Shown: positions 24,012-35,515 of the stretch, piece after piece
How the letters are laid out: each line of letters begins with the position of its first letter
Position numbering within the stretch: the stretch's first letter is position 1
NCBI GenBank assembly: GCA_947650285.1
Contig: CANTFL010001211.1
Span: forward strand, 434,001 to 498,000
Length of the DNA: 64,000 bases
From: Hyaloperonospora brassicae
Lineage: Eukaryota; Oomycota; Peronosporomycetes; Peronosporales; Peronosporaceae
Reading direction: 5' to 3'
The notes under the pieces: model-generated
What the model saw: only the letters and a program-made list of their open reading frames with translations
Told to the model about the DNA's origin: nothing
Databases searched by the model: none
Program-made: the position numbers and the translations under genes

Positions 24012-24440
24012 TTAACGCTCAATCCGGGTCTTCTCATCCATGACGCTTTCTTCCATCGATGAGATACTGAGAACCCGTTCGTTCTCAATGAACACTGTTG
24101 CCAACCGAATATCGGTCACATACTCATCCTCTGTGACGAGTATGTAGATCTGCTTGACTTTGCCATTACACATATCACGCAAGAAACGTTTCGGTTGAAT
24201 CGTTGTCAATTGAGTTATCTCCGAAGTTAACTTCGGAGGCACAATCAGATCGAGTGTATAAGCGCCCAAGCTTGATCCGTCATTGACCAAAAAGTTCAAC
24301 GTCTCGGTTTCTTGTTTTGAACTTGTTTCCACAGGTTGCTGAGAGTATAATCCCTCAAAAAGTGACTCTTGAGGAATACCTTCCTCAAGCACGTGGAAAC
24401 TTATTCCCTCGACTTCTCCCGACTGTGGTTGTGCAACCAC
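24012..24440 (-). pseudogene. Protease-RT linker segment, gypsy element 2
   Basis: A 142-codon minus frame between gag and RT. It is hydrophilic and acidic, contains the block PKRFLRDMCNGKVKQIYIL, and occupies the same place as the 306-codon linker of element 1. No protease active site is recognisable in 24441-25200, where many frames are broken. Confidence 0.4.
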
Positions 24441-25207
24441 AGTCAGGTCTCGATCCTCTACGGTCGACTCTCCAGTCGACCTAGGATGTCCGTATTGCCC
24501 TTTGGTGGTAACAGGTTTCTTTTTTAAAAAGGTTGGCCGCTAGGCATGCATCCATGTCCTGTTACACTAGACTTATTCGAGTGGTGGACCTTCGGCGCCG
24601 CCTGTACCTCTGTACAGCCGCCGGGAGCTCTCTCCACAGTGTAGCAATCAGCTACACTGAGGTCTTGTGAAGTCGTGCTAACGACCGTACCGTAAGTGAG
24701 GTCATCGCACTCACCCGCAGTACATCAACACGCTTGTGGACGCTCCATAACGTTTATCGGATGTCCATCTGATGAACAAGCGGCAGGAACCTTTACGGAT
24801 AAATGCTGCCAGCTCACCCTTGGCTCGTATCTTCTGAGCCAAGGTAATTAAAGGATGACATCAAATTTGTCATCCAGATCCAGTACGATGAAGTCATCAT
24901 CGTACTGTTCGCCCTCTAACGTGCAGTGGATTCCTATTACACCTTTCTCCACGAATTCGATGCGCCTGTGGCGAGGCGCACCGTCATTCTCTTGAGAGGA
25001 ATGTCGCACTTAACGATCTTGAGCCTACGACCCTCTAATGACTGGCGACGAACAAAGTTGTTCGACGCCCCACAATAAACTAGGGCGCGAAGTGACATAT
25101 TTTTTTATCACTTGCAACTTCAAGGTGATGAGTGATATCTCATCACCAGGTGCAGAGACATACAATGATTGTGTGTCAGGAGCAACTTTCGTCAAGAGAT
25201 TTGAAAA

Positions 25208-25913
25208 TTATCTTGAGGTTGCTGGATCAGTAGGGCGGAGCGCCCTACTGACCCCGACCATTTTTTGATGGTACGCTTTGCTGTTGCGAAACCGCAACAG
25301 CGTTGGACCTACGCTCATTGCCCATTTTGGCAAGTGGACGACCATTTCGCTCATTACTGTTTGGTACTGGGCGTGGGGTACTACCTTCGTAATCATAGTG
25401 TCCAATTTCAGAGAGCGATTGCACTTCTTCAATCGTTTGCTTTTGAAGAGAGAGGTCTCTCGCTCTCAACATAACAGAGGTCCATTGGTTCTGGACCTCC
25501 GGTCTCTTTTCGTCCCGCTGGACGATAAGATCTCGAGCTAGCATGAGCTTGTCTCATGCTAAAGTATTCCTGTTCCGAAGCTGCGATTGTTTGTTCAAGC
25601 GTATCCAACTCTAGGCGGAACAGGTGGTTTCTGACGGGCCCATCTGTGAGCCCTTGCATGAAAACAGTAATCAACGTGTGTTCATGAACTTGTAAGCAGT
25701 CATACAACTCGCAAGGAGTCGTATATGCTGAGCGTAAGCGTGCACATCACGCTTACCTTGTTTGATTTTCAGGAGCTCAGATCGAGCCCTGAACTCAGCC
25801 CTTGGCGGTTCAAACGTCTGTTTGAGCCGGGTTTTGAAGGGTTCGAGCGACTCGAAAGCATATGGATCGCTCATCTCCAGACCTAAGACCCAAGTCTTGG
25901 CACGTCCCGCCAA
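25208..25913 (-). pseudogene. Gag remnant, gypsy element 2
   Basis: Frames at 25913-25671 and 25707-25429 give a Retrotrans_gag-type capsid: FKTRLKQTFEPPRAEFRARS, then VFMQGLTDGPVRNHLFRLE and EPMDLCYVE. The zinc knuckle expected next (around 25400-25440) survives only as GHYDYEG without its cysteines in that frame. At least two frame changes are present. 25914-26440 is 5' leader-like sequence without clear coding. Confidence 0.7.
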
Positions 25914-26440
25914 ATGGGCTTGAGCAAATGTGAGATTTATTTGTTCATCGCTGATACGACGTCCCCTTATGGCTCTGTCTAGTTCGACGAACCATAACGA
26001 CAGGGAGTCTTCCTCGATTCCTCTGTACTTGAAGATATCAATCTTTAAGATTACGGGACGACACGTTTGTTATCCCGCCGACAGCAGCATTTAATTGCTG
26101 CTGTCTAAACAGCTCTGTCTGTCGAGCACCGAGTTCTCTAAACTGCTTGGCCTTTTGAGAGCCTTGCTGGTGAAGAATCGCACTTTCTCTCTTTCAGCGA
26201 CACGTTCATTTTGAATGAACCTGGCTATAGCGGCATGTTGTTGGTCTCTAAAGAGACTCTAACATGGCGCTAATGGCAATTTCGCCTACGGTAAAACTCA
26301 TGCATTCTACCGCACTCCATTCGATGCTACTAAAATGGTCAAAGCCTTCAATCGTGGCGAGAAAGGTCTCCTCTTCATCCGACATGTTCATGTCGGATGA
26401 GGTGGTTATGATCGCTCGAAGGACTACAACACGCATACAG

Positions 26441-26880
26441 TGTGACGGGGCACGCCTTGTGTCAGTTCGACACAAGGTTGTGTGCACCCGATGCCACGTA
26501 CACGTGGCGAGGAAGGATGCAGCGAAGTAGGCAGAACTTGAATGCTCAGTCTAAGGGAACAAGTAGAACGATATTAAACATAGTTAGTTATATCCATAAT
26601 AAACCATCTTCATCTTGAGCTAACTATATTAAACGACAATCTCCTGTATGGATTTCTTATCAACAAACCATTGCGCGCGTTCAGCAGCGGTTGGTGGTTA
26701 ATCTGGTTGATGTACCGTCCACATCAAGCAAGATGTGGACCCCTTCACGGATATTACCCTCAGAGGTAAATTTCCGCCAACATTACCTCTTCTCAAGTGA
26801 TGTTGATTGAGTATTATCTAAATAGATAATATTCGAAAGTTGATACATTCGTATCAATTTTATGTAACGGGCTCACCCCA
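26441..26880 (-). repeat. Right (5') LTR of gypsy element 2
   Basis: It starts TGTGACGGGGCACGCC and ends near CACCCCA. A perfect short hairpin (GTCCACATC/GATGTGGAC) lies at 26727-26751. It is diverged from the left LTR throughout. Confidence 0.75.
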
Positions 26881-28527
26881 ATACATACAGGACCTCGTAC
26901 TGATGAATCTGATCATCCCGAGACACGAGTCTGCGCGCAGGCGCTCTGCTGTCCGAGACCTAGTGCTACCTAGTATATAAAGTAGCGGTCGCACGGTAAC
27001 TTTGTTTTCGGGTTACAGGATATAGCAGGTCGTACGCTTACCTAAACATACCTCACCTTCTCACTCACTAAATGTGACACGAGCTCAGTGACTTTTCTGC
27101 AATAACGTCAATGCCTTGCGCACACGTCCGTCGGTCAGGCTGTTTTGCTTACGATGGTGAGTTCTTACCACAACACTCAAGATATGCCATGAAGACCAGT
27201 GGTATCTCGGCTGCATGTGCTTGAATACACTCGTAGTGTTGTCTGAGCTTTGGCCACCGTAGGTGAGTTCTGCTACGACCATACACACTTCTTCGAAAGC
27301 AACCACATCATCCGTACCTTGCTGTCAATTTGAAGTTGGCTGTGTTCTCGACAATGGCCAGTCACAGCCCAATCTTACAAGCTGGCATACAGCTAAACGT
27401 TTGGTAACATCAGACGCGGCTATCCGCATCCTTGCACACGCATCTCTGTGCATTTAAAGCACAATCGTCGATTGCACGTACCGTTCCCCATGCATTCAAC
27501 GAGCCGCGAACGGTCCTTCCATATCGCCAAACAAACACCTCCATCTTCAGCGATCATTCGACTCACTGATTTGTGACACGCTGAACGAACGGTGTGCTCG
27601 AGCTCCAGTGACGAAGCACACGTGCTCGCCCAAGTTGATTTCGACTATTGTCACGACATACCACACATACTGTGATGCATCGTGTGCAGTACATTCGATG
27701 TTTGGCACTACCTCGTTCTTGATCGTTAGAACTTAGCAGAAGCCAATAATACACACAGAGTACCAATAAAGCCGACGAGAACAGCGGGTACGCAGACCGA
27801 CCGCTCGCGCACGTCTCACGTTGTCAGTGGTACTCGATTGCGTGGCGAAGCTACACCCAGATCGGTACAATTCCGTTGACTTCCGAGCTGGAAGCTCAAC
27901 ATTTTGATACTGGGCGCCGATGTCGAGCAGCGTGTGTGTGTGTGACGAAATCGACCCTACAGCACAGCTTGGCGGGGCTCATGACCTCTCATGCGGATCA
28001 ACCAAATTGGCCTTGATCTGTACCGCCTGACTTGACTTGCCTTTGATCCAGCCAGCACGTTCGTTGGAAAGCGCTGGGTTTAGAACGGAACACGGGGTGA
28101 ACGGTTTCGTGTTGAGTACGTTCACACCATCGACACCCTTCTGCGTGTCGGAATCATGCAGTTTTGGCAGAGGACAGGACACGAAGTCATGCTTGCATCC
28201 GAGAGATCATGTACATTCAGAATAGCGCTGTTCATGGTGTGAGTGAGTGCGAGCTGGCTTGTCAGGTACCATCCAGCAAGAGTGCATCATCGTGATTTAT
28301 AGTTACTGCACAACACGCACCCTTCTGCCTCACGATTCTGGTTGCCGAAGAGATAAAGCTACTGCTGATTACGACATCTCTATCGTACGAAGAGTATCAT
28401 CGCACCTGCGCTGGATGTAGATGTCTGTGAATAGATTGGAAAGGAGGGTCTACGTTTGCGTGCGGCACCTGCTCAGCTCTTTCGCTCCGTGCACTAGCGG
28501 TTCACTTCGTAGCACTTGGTACGTACC
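26881..28527. other. Spacer after gypsy element 2; no supported gene
   Basis: The first 180 bp include a TATATAA box at 26974-26980 in a setting like the promoter part of a different LTR, but no partner copy is present. The rest has only short, unrecognised frames. Nothing else is visible. Confidence 0.4.
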
Positions 28528-29565
28528 TACAACGAAATTGCACTCGTAGTCATTTGTGCAAACGCTCAGAAGGTCGCGCGGAAGAGTCGCACGCACGTTC
28601 ATTGCACTCCCGTGGTTTCAATCCACGCAAAAACCGCTAGCGCTCGGCGTAGCTGGAGAAAGACATGGCGGTTTCATGTCTTCCTGACGCGTTTTCGGAT
28701 TGAGAATGCCAAGTCGAGCGTAACACATGGCTGCTTTGCATGACAGCTCTGGTGCAATGACAAGCTGCCGGTTGGTGGTCGCGCAGTGTACTCCGCAAGA
28801 GACGTCGAGACGTTAATACTACGCCACGATTGTGGTTCGTCTGCACCTGGACCGGGTGCTTGCACTTCTGTTGCTTTGCAGCTCGCGAATCGAGATCGCC
28901 AAACACTTGCGTGTTCACGTTGCTCGCACGACGGGCATCACCCCTTGGGCCTGTCACAATACTGAGCGGTACCACATGCTCCTGTAGCACCGACTGTGGG
29001 TGAACAAGTTTGTTTACACACTGAACGTCAAGCCACAACTAACAGTTCGAAAGCTTCTCCTCTACGACTCGGCTCATTCCCGTACACGAAGTTTGACGTT
29101 AGCTGCTTGAGCGTTACCAACAAGCTGCCGGCCAACCTTTCGGCATTGCGAATCATAGTTTGCGAGCACGTGAATCAGTCTGGCTGACCGTCAATCGTTG
29201 ACTTTGCCCCACTTGTTTTCCTACAGTCGTGACAGAGCCGAAACCCCCCCAGGCATCCCATTCCTTCTTCTACGATCGCGCACGCCTTGTCCGAGAATCA
29301 AGCAGCCACATCATACATACGCGGTACGACCCGAACATGACGACCCTCGACTCAATTTCGTGCTATACCCTCAAAATAAATGGCTTCGAGTCCCACACGG
29401 CACTTGTCCCCACAACGAGCGCATCTGCAGGTGGAGTTCATTGTAGAAAAAGCTCATCCTTTCGAAAGAAAGCAAGCAACAGAGCTACGGCACTGTCGCA
29501 AACGTCATCGATGCGACTGGACTATTTTTGATCGTCGGATCAAAAAAAAGCGATTTTATTGCGTC
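28528..29565 (-). pseudogene. Cysteine-rich coding-like remnant whose in-frame stops are all TGA
   Basis: On the minus strand, in the frame containing an ATG at 29441, there is no TAA or TAG between about 29565 and 28528 (about 345 codons), but about ten TGA codons. Protein-like blocks occur between them, including CRCARCGDKCRVGLEAIYF, FRLCHDCRKTSG, SLLVTLKQLTSNFVYGNE and a long open stretch from 28956 to 28674. Cysteine pairs (CxxC, CHDC) suggest a zinc-binding ancestry. I do not recognise the family. It may be a decayed gene (CGA to TGA changes) or coincidence. Confidence 0.25.
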
Positions 29566-29774
29566 TTTCTGGACCGTGGGAATCTGCGACATGTGAAGTT
29601 GAAGCGACACCTCTGACTGGCTGCGCCTTTCTTGGATCGCACTTGGCACGAGATAGTAATCGCAAACTCGTTTGCTCACTGCCTCTTCATTTGAGCTTTT
29701 GCAGTCCTCGAGACACAGTCGCACACGCACGTTTCAAACGTCGTTCAGCAAACGCTGTGTCCTTGTCGCTGGTG

Positions 29775-30020
29775 ATGGCGTCCACGGGATTCAGCAGTGA
29801 ACTGGAACAAGGCGGCCACAGGAGCTGGGAGAACCTGAAGAAAGCAGAAGGACTCAAGGGACGCGCGAACACTGTGCAGAACATGAACTACCAGAGTACG
29901 ACACGAGTTGAGACGAGGACGTGCGGTCCAACCGGCCGACAGATTGACCGACGGATTGATGAGTTGACGGCCTGTACGAAGTACTACGTGGAACAGAAAT
30001 GGACTAACCTCTTTTTTGCT

Positions 30021-30052
<32 letters not shown>

Positions 30053-31734
30053 GGCTGTCAATCTGTTTCAGGCGAAGAGCAGAAGCTTTTGTATCAAGAA
30101 CTTCCGTTTCGGGTCCTGCCGGGCATGCGCCGTCGATCGTTCCGTAGTGAGCGCGAGTTCCCTCAACTTCGAACGCGCGGTTCCTGGGCCAATCTATCGC
30201 GACTTATCAAGAAGGTGCGGCAGTCTGTCCGCTTCAGCTACTGGCAAGACCCACTACGTGGTTGGCAGCCTGACTTCTAACGTCTTGTGATCGGCGACTT
30301 GTTGCTTGCTGTTGGTATTGTTGGTGTCTGGATGCGCAGCATGGCGAGATTCAACCGCTTCTCGAAGAAGAGCAAGACGATAGTCTCGAGCCAGGCTACA
30401 CGTACCCGTTGCTCCAGTCGTGTGTCGTAGCCGTTCTCAATGCGTTCCAGTACGGTTACAACACAGCAGTCACGGGCGCCATGAATGCCACCGTCGTGTT
30501 TCCTGGCCACTCCAACATGCTCTGGGCACTCTGCGTGTCGAGTTTTGCCGTCGGTGGACCGATTGGATCTGCCATTGGAGGACAGCTGAGCGCCACGCTG
30601 GGTCGCAAGCAGACAATGTTTGCCAACTCGTGCCTCTTTGTGTTCTCGGGGCTTGTCATGGCGTTTGCTGCCAACATGTACATGTTGATTCTTGGCCGCT
30701 TTCTTGTGGGTATTGCGTCGGGTGCAGCGACTATTCTTGTACCGCTCTATCTTGGCGAACTCGCGCCGCCAAATCTTCGTGGAGCTTTGGGGACCACCTA
30801 CCAAGTTGCAATGGTGCTCGGTATCCTCGTGACGGATCTCCTGGCATTTGGCTTTGCTGGAGAGAGTGACGGCTTGGCACGCCCTGGATGGCGTCTGATG
30901 TTTGGCTTTACGGGAATTCTTGGACTTTTGCAGCTCGCGCTTGCTCCGCTACTGATTGAAAGTCCACGGTGGCTACTCAACAATGGCAATCCAAAGGATG
31001 CAGAGGGGACGTTGCGTACTCTGCGTCAGTCGGACGACGTGGTGGAAGAAATGGACAGCATTTCGGCTGCAAACGCGAGCGAGTCGGGCAATGTCCAGAG
31101 CATTGGCGATGTTCTGCGTGACCCGAGTATTCGCCTACCTCTCCTCGTTGCTGTCGTCTTGCAGTTTGGCCAGCAGCTGAGTGGCATCAGCGCAGTCATG
31201 TTCTACGCGAGCTCGTTTTTTCAGAGCGCGGGGCTGGAGAATCCACTGATTGGCATCACGCTCGTGTACATTGTGAATGTGCTGGCGACGATAGTTGCCC
31301 TGATGCTGATGGACTCGGCTGGCCGTCGACCGCTCCTGATTTGGTCAATGGTTGGCATGCTCGTGTCGACTGTGGTTTTGACCGTCGGGCTTTCGAATCT
31401 GCTGCCCTTGTCGAGTATCTTCAGTGTCGGCGGTGTCATGAGCTTTGTGTGGTTCTTCGAGATTGGCCTTGGTCCCATCCCGTGGCTGATTGCAGCCGAG
31501 ATGTTCCCACCCAAGTCACGTACATCAGCGACGTCCATTGCTACGATGGTCAATTGGTTGGGCCTTTTCATCATTGGCATTGTGTTTCCAACCATGCAAA
31601 GCGCGCTGGGTAACTTTATCTACGTCCCCTTTGCCATAATGCTGTCCCTCACGTTGGCCTTCTCCATCAAGTTTGTACCCGAGACGAAAGGCAAGACGCT
31701 GGATGAGGTTCAAGAAGAAATCAACCGGCACTAG
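29775..31734 (+). CDS. MFS sugar transporter (SLC2/GLUT-like), multi-exon
   Basis: The last exon (30340-31734) encodes a complete 12-TM sugar porter. Signatures: FQYGYNTAVTGA in TM1, GRK in the TM2-3 loop, GRFLVGIASGAATILVPLYL with RGALG, IESPRWLL, QFGQQLSGISAVMFYAS in TM7, DSAGRRPLL, and PETKGKTLDEV after TM12. It should import a hexose by facilitated or proton-coupled transport at the plasma membrane. This exon has no in-frame ATG before TM1 and is preceded by GATGCGCAG, an acceptor. The simplest gene model joins 29775-29895, 30072-30214 and 30340-31734 (552 aa); introns are 176 bp (with a TTG microsatellite and TCTGTTTCAG acceptor) and 125 bp. This gives an unusual N-terminal extension of about 88 polar residues. 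The exon-2 frame can also run on to a stop at 30280, so a separate 109-aa gene is the alternative. The transporter exon is certain; the 5' part is inferred. Confidence 0.8.
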
Positions 31735-32126
31735 CAAGCTGCGTGGCCTGACACCACGAGTAGTTCAGTGCAGTGGACTTTGTACAGTCTTTTTCCCGGG
31801 ATGAACGTATGCATGAATGAACGTATGAGTGAATGAAAACACGCGAGCATTTACACAAGATCGACCATCTTCTTCATCGTTTCATCACAAGCCGTCAGTC
31901 GTTGTCAATCGATATAACTAACACACGACGCAACAATCCTAAAGTCTCGAGCAAAAGTGTGACCATTCCATTGTGTGTCCATTGACTTCCTCCTAATAAA
32001 TACCGACATCTCTTCGACACGCACTCAGCCGTTTGTCGCTTCTTCTTCATTCACACTAACTTCCCACCCGCTTTTTCCTCTCACTACGCCCGTGTCGCGT
32101 CTTTTCGTCGTCGTTCCCCAATACAA
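31735..32126. other. Convergent intergenic region
   Basis: It separates the 3' ends of the transporter (+) and the PX-like gene (-). Holds short GAATGAAC repeats near 31803-31836 and pyrimidine-rich tracts; no gene is visible. Confidence 0.6.
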
Positions 32127-32930
32127 TCACGAGTAAAAGAACGACTCCCCCGTTTGTTCCGACAAAAAGCGCTGGACCAGTGCTGGAATCGCGTGGTAGC
32201 CTCGCAATGTCCGCGGACACGATAGATAGTCTTCACGCACGACATGCACCAGTTGATTGATAAACGAGCTCAACAGCGGTTTGCGCTCGTCAGGCTGAGT
32301 CGTAAACTTGACCTTGAGACTGGGCTTCGACGGCGTCAGGTGCAGGAACTTCAGCACATTGACGCAATACGCACACACGCGGCACTTGGGGTGGTACTTG
32401 CGGGCCACGTTCGCCACGTTGGACCGCAGTCGTGCGAAACTCGAGTAGCGCTGTTCAATTTGGTAGTCGAAGCGTCTGTTCTCGAGTTCGAGGCCACGTA
32501 CGTTCGTGTACGATCGAAGGTGTCGATGTCTTGTCGTAGTTACGTTGCGAGCAGCAGGCGGCAGTCCCTTTTGCTGGCACTTCCGGTACATGTTCAGCAC
32601 GTAGTACATCACACCTTCTTCTCGCTCAAGGACTTCGTGGATCGCGACGTACTCAATACGCGAGAGGAAGAGACGGATCGCCATTGCTCGAGAGAGCTGC
32701 AGCGGGTACAGTGTCACGGGCACGAGGTTGAGCTCGCGCAGTAGGAAAATCTCCGAAGCCAGTGAACAGCTCGTTGTCTCTTTGCTCAAAGTCGTGTTGC
32801 GGCTCTTGTTGCTACGACTACTGCTAGTGCGATGGCTACTACGGTCGAGCGACATGAAGGACGTAGCGAAGGCAGTGACAGCTCTTCCGACAATGGCGTC
32901 GTGCTCGTGACTGTGATCAGCCTTGGCCAT
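32127..32930 (-). CDS. PX-domain-like protein, paralogue 1 (267 aa or longer)
   Basis: The block YQIEQRYSSFARLRSNV (residues 156-172) matches the PX hallmark R-R/x-Y-S-x-F-x-x-L, the phosphoinositide-binding arginine region. It is preceded by the beta-strand segment RIEYVAIHEVLEREEGVMYYVL (91-112). A CxxCxxC cluster (183, 186, 189) follows, then a helical C-terminus with SSFINQLVHVVRED. PX domains bind PI3P or related lipids and target endosomes. The same layout recurs in the gene at 39944, so the two are paralogues. The frame stays open upstream of the chosen ATG (QLISYQQLKRQIVMAKAD) back to an acceptor-like CCTCAG near 32990, so a short upstream exon is likely. Residues 30-60 are Ser/Arg-rich and probably disordered. 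Confidence 0.6.
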   Translation of the reverse strand: MAKADHSHEHDAIVGRAVTAFATSFMSLDRSSHRTSSSRSNKSRNTTLSKETTSCSLASEIFLLRELNLVPVTLYPLQLSRAMAIRLFLSRIEYVAIHEVLEREEGVMYYVLNMYRKCQQKGLPPAARNVTTTRHRHLRSYTNVRGLELENRRFDYQIEQRYSSFARLRSNVANVARKYHPKCRVCAYCVNVLKFLHLTPSKPSLKVKFTTQPDERKPLLSSFINQLVHVVREDYLSCPRTLRGYHAIPALVQRFLSEQTGESFFYS

Positions 32931-35432
32931 GACAATTTGCCGTTTGAGCTGCTGGTAGCTGATGAGCTGCTGAGGGATGTCGAAGGAGGTCGACCAGTCG
33001 TGTCACATCTTTCTGGGCGACGAGGCTTATTGACCCGTCCCGCCTTTTCCAGCCGTCGTGACCAAGCGCGTTGATGCGCCGCCCTCAGATCGACCGGCTC
33101 TGCGTACTCCTCCTCATGTGCCCCAGCAGTGCCTGGACATCGTCACGATGCGGTCGCTCATTTGCTGTCGTACCAACTGATGCCTTGTCGGACTTGATGG
33201 AACAAGGACGAACGTCTCGCAACGTTTCTGTCTGTCTGCCGTGTCGAGCGTAACGGCATCGACACGACCAGTAGTGTGTCCTGGCAAGCACAAGGGTCGA
33301 GCAGGAAGAAGTGTCCGGTGAACAATGACTCGAAGCCACGTAACGTGCTCGTCCGTCGCCGACAGGTTGTCAAAGCGACAGATGCACCTGCAGCTTCGAG
33401 GACCGACACCTGCACCACATCATGCAGCGAATATTCATACTCAGAGGCCAGACCATCCAGGCAAACGCTCTACTTGCACGTGGTCGACTGACAGACGACT
33501 AGCGGAGCAGCAGCGTCGCTATCTATCTCAGTTCCTCTCGCCCCCTGTCACGCTCTCTGCTTACAGACGGTGGGCGATACCCATCTTCGACTGGCCAAAG
33601 ATGGGAAGGAAGCAAGAGAAGGGTCTCCTCCTGTCATTCCTTCGCCAGTCAAACGGCAGGTCAAACACTGATCCACCGCGTTCTTGCCACTCTCCTTCCA
33701 TCTCTTGTCTGCATAACTGCCTACTCTCTTGTCTCGAGACGACGCGGACGTCGAGCTCTCAGCGACCGCTACCTGTCTCAGAAGGTCCGGAATGGCCTTG
33801 AAACTTCGAGGTCCAGCGAAGGAATCCCTACAACAAGTACATCAGTCTCTTGTCCGTGGATCTGCATATCGCACCATGAAGTTTGAGGCTGTTGTCGCTA
33901 TAGCTGTTGAGATCAAGCGCCGTCACCGTCGGCTCACTGCGATTGTTTAAATTTGGGAACTAGTGCTACTGACATGCGAACGCAGGTCAAAACTGCAACA
34001 ACGTTTACTGGTTAGCGTTACTCCCCTGCTATCGATGTAAGGAACGTGCGACCATAACTGCTGCGATCGGTCGTCCGGCAACAAGTAGCAGCGTTGGCAG
34101 TGGTTGCGGTGCGTCAATGGCGTCGGTGCGCCTACGATAACTACGGCCGTTGCTGCTTTGCTTCACACATCGAGTGGGCGATGAGCGCTATCATGTGCAG
34201 ATGGCATCTGCGTGAACGTAAGGTGACCCGTGTGACGGGGCGTGTAATGCCGACGTCATGCTCTCTCGTGATCGAAAGTGAGAGCGTTTTCACACGAGCT
34301 GAGGCTGCTGCACGTGGTGAATAGCGCTTACGAGAGAGACAGCGAGAGAGAATCGAGTCAACCGTTTACGATGCTTTGCACCAGTAACGGGGCAACAGCA
34401 AATAGCGGAGGAGCCTCTTCCTCTTCATTGCTTCGTTATGCACAGCATGAGCGTCATGCTCTTCGTTCGTTTCCGTGCAATGGTGCGTACGGATTCAGTT
34501 TACAGGTTGTAAGATTTCGTTTCTACTGTGCTTCGACAAGCTCAGCTTACGGGTCCGAGCGCACGTCTTTGCCAAATTGGACGGCGACATCTGATGGCAC
34601 GATCCGAACATCGGCCACGTGCTTCAACGAGTACGAGCGAACGACTGAACTGGCATTGCGTGCGCATAGAGCAACGCCAACCGTTTTTGCTGAAGTTCAA
34701 GCAGGAGAAACAGCAGCAGCTTATGCGCAAGCGCTTATCGTCACCAAAGGGTGCCACGTCTGGAGTACCAAATGGACGTGCTCGTCCTGCCAACGTGCTC
34801 ACGACGTCAGCCGAACGCCTGTAGAAGTGCGCTGACCCAGCGTAGTGTATCGATCATATATCACCAGCCCGCGCGTTCAAAAACGCAGCATTCACTCACG
34901 CCGCGCTTGCTTAACTGACTGTCCATACAACCTACTTCCCCCGTGCATGTCAGCAACAGCATTCGTTGCACTGGCTCGACCCCCGCGATCACTCCGACGT
35001 AGCCGACATTCAGAGCCAGCCAGATCGAGAGAACTGCATTGCGTCAATCGCCCTGTCCGTATTCAATAGTAAGCGCTCTGGCCACGCCGCAGAAAACAAA
35101 CGCTTTGCCTCTGTATGCCATTCATGGCGATCCATTGCGAATCATAGGGTCAACACGCAAGTACGTACCAGCTGCTCGATGGCCGAGATCCCGATGATGC
35201 GTCGTCGAACGCAGTAAGTTCGCGTTCAGTGTGGTAATGGAGTGAACCACCTTAATAAAGGACGTCCCTGCGCATCGCAAGACGCGCTGCTCGACAGACG
35301 AGACGCGCTCGGACGCAGGTACCGTCTGCCGACCAGCGCCGGGCGCCGTTTCTGTGGGCTCGTCATGCATACAGGTGAGAGCGGCCGACCCACCACGAGG
35401 AGCTCCGTTCAGTCCACTTTCCAATTTCCCTC
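32931..35432. other. Long intergenic region; no firm gene
   Basis: Divergent spacer between PX-like paralogue 1 (-) and the alcohol dehydrogenase (+). Frames at 34278-34835 and 34528-34824 (plus) overlap each other and neither has a domain; the second contains KFKQEKQQQLMRKRL. The upstream promoter of the PX-like gene should lie just above 32990. Nothing else is supported. Confidence 0.5.
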
Positions 35433-35507
35433 CACTACCACTACCACTACCGCTACCACTACCACTTCCACTACATCAACACGCACCACTACCAGCACTG
35501 CCGCCTG
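35433..35507. repeat. CTACCA-type hexamer repeat in the ADH leader
   Basis: Imperfect CACTAC/CTACCA repeats end about 10 bp before the ATG of the dehydrogenase gene, so they should form part of its 5' UTR. Confidence 0.7.
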
Positions 35508-35515
35508 CGTAGAGT

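Larger units (their letters stand above)
18615..26880 (-). mobile_element. Ty3/gypsy chromodomain retrotransposon, element 2 (older, decayed)
   Basis: Diverged direct repeats at 18615-19068 and 26441-26880 bracket minus-strand gag, linker, RT, RNase H, integrase and chromodomain remnants in the standard gypsy order. The LTRs share many blocks (for example GGTTGATGTACCGTCCAC) but differ throughout by substitutions and indels, so the insertion is old. Numerous stops and frame changes affect all domains. I cannot define a target duplication. Confidence 0.88.

Noticed and set aside
26881..27060. A third LTR with a TATA box at 26974
   Set aside because: No partner copy and no terminal motif are present in the window.
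34278..34835. A 185-codon plus-strand gene upstream of ADH
   Set aside because: A second frame over the same stretch looks equally protein-like, and neither has a domain or a convincing splice structure.
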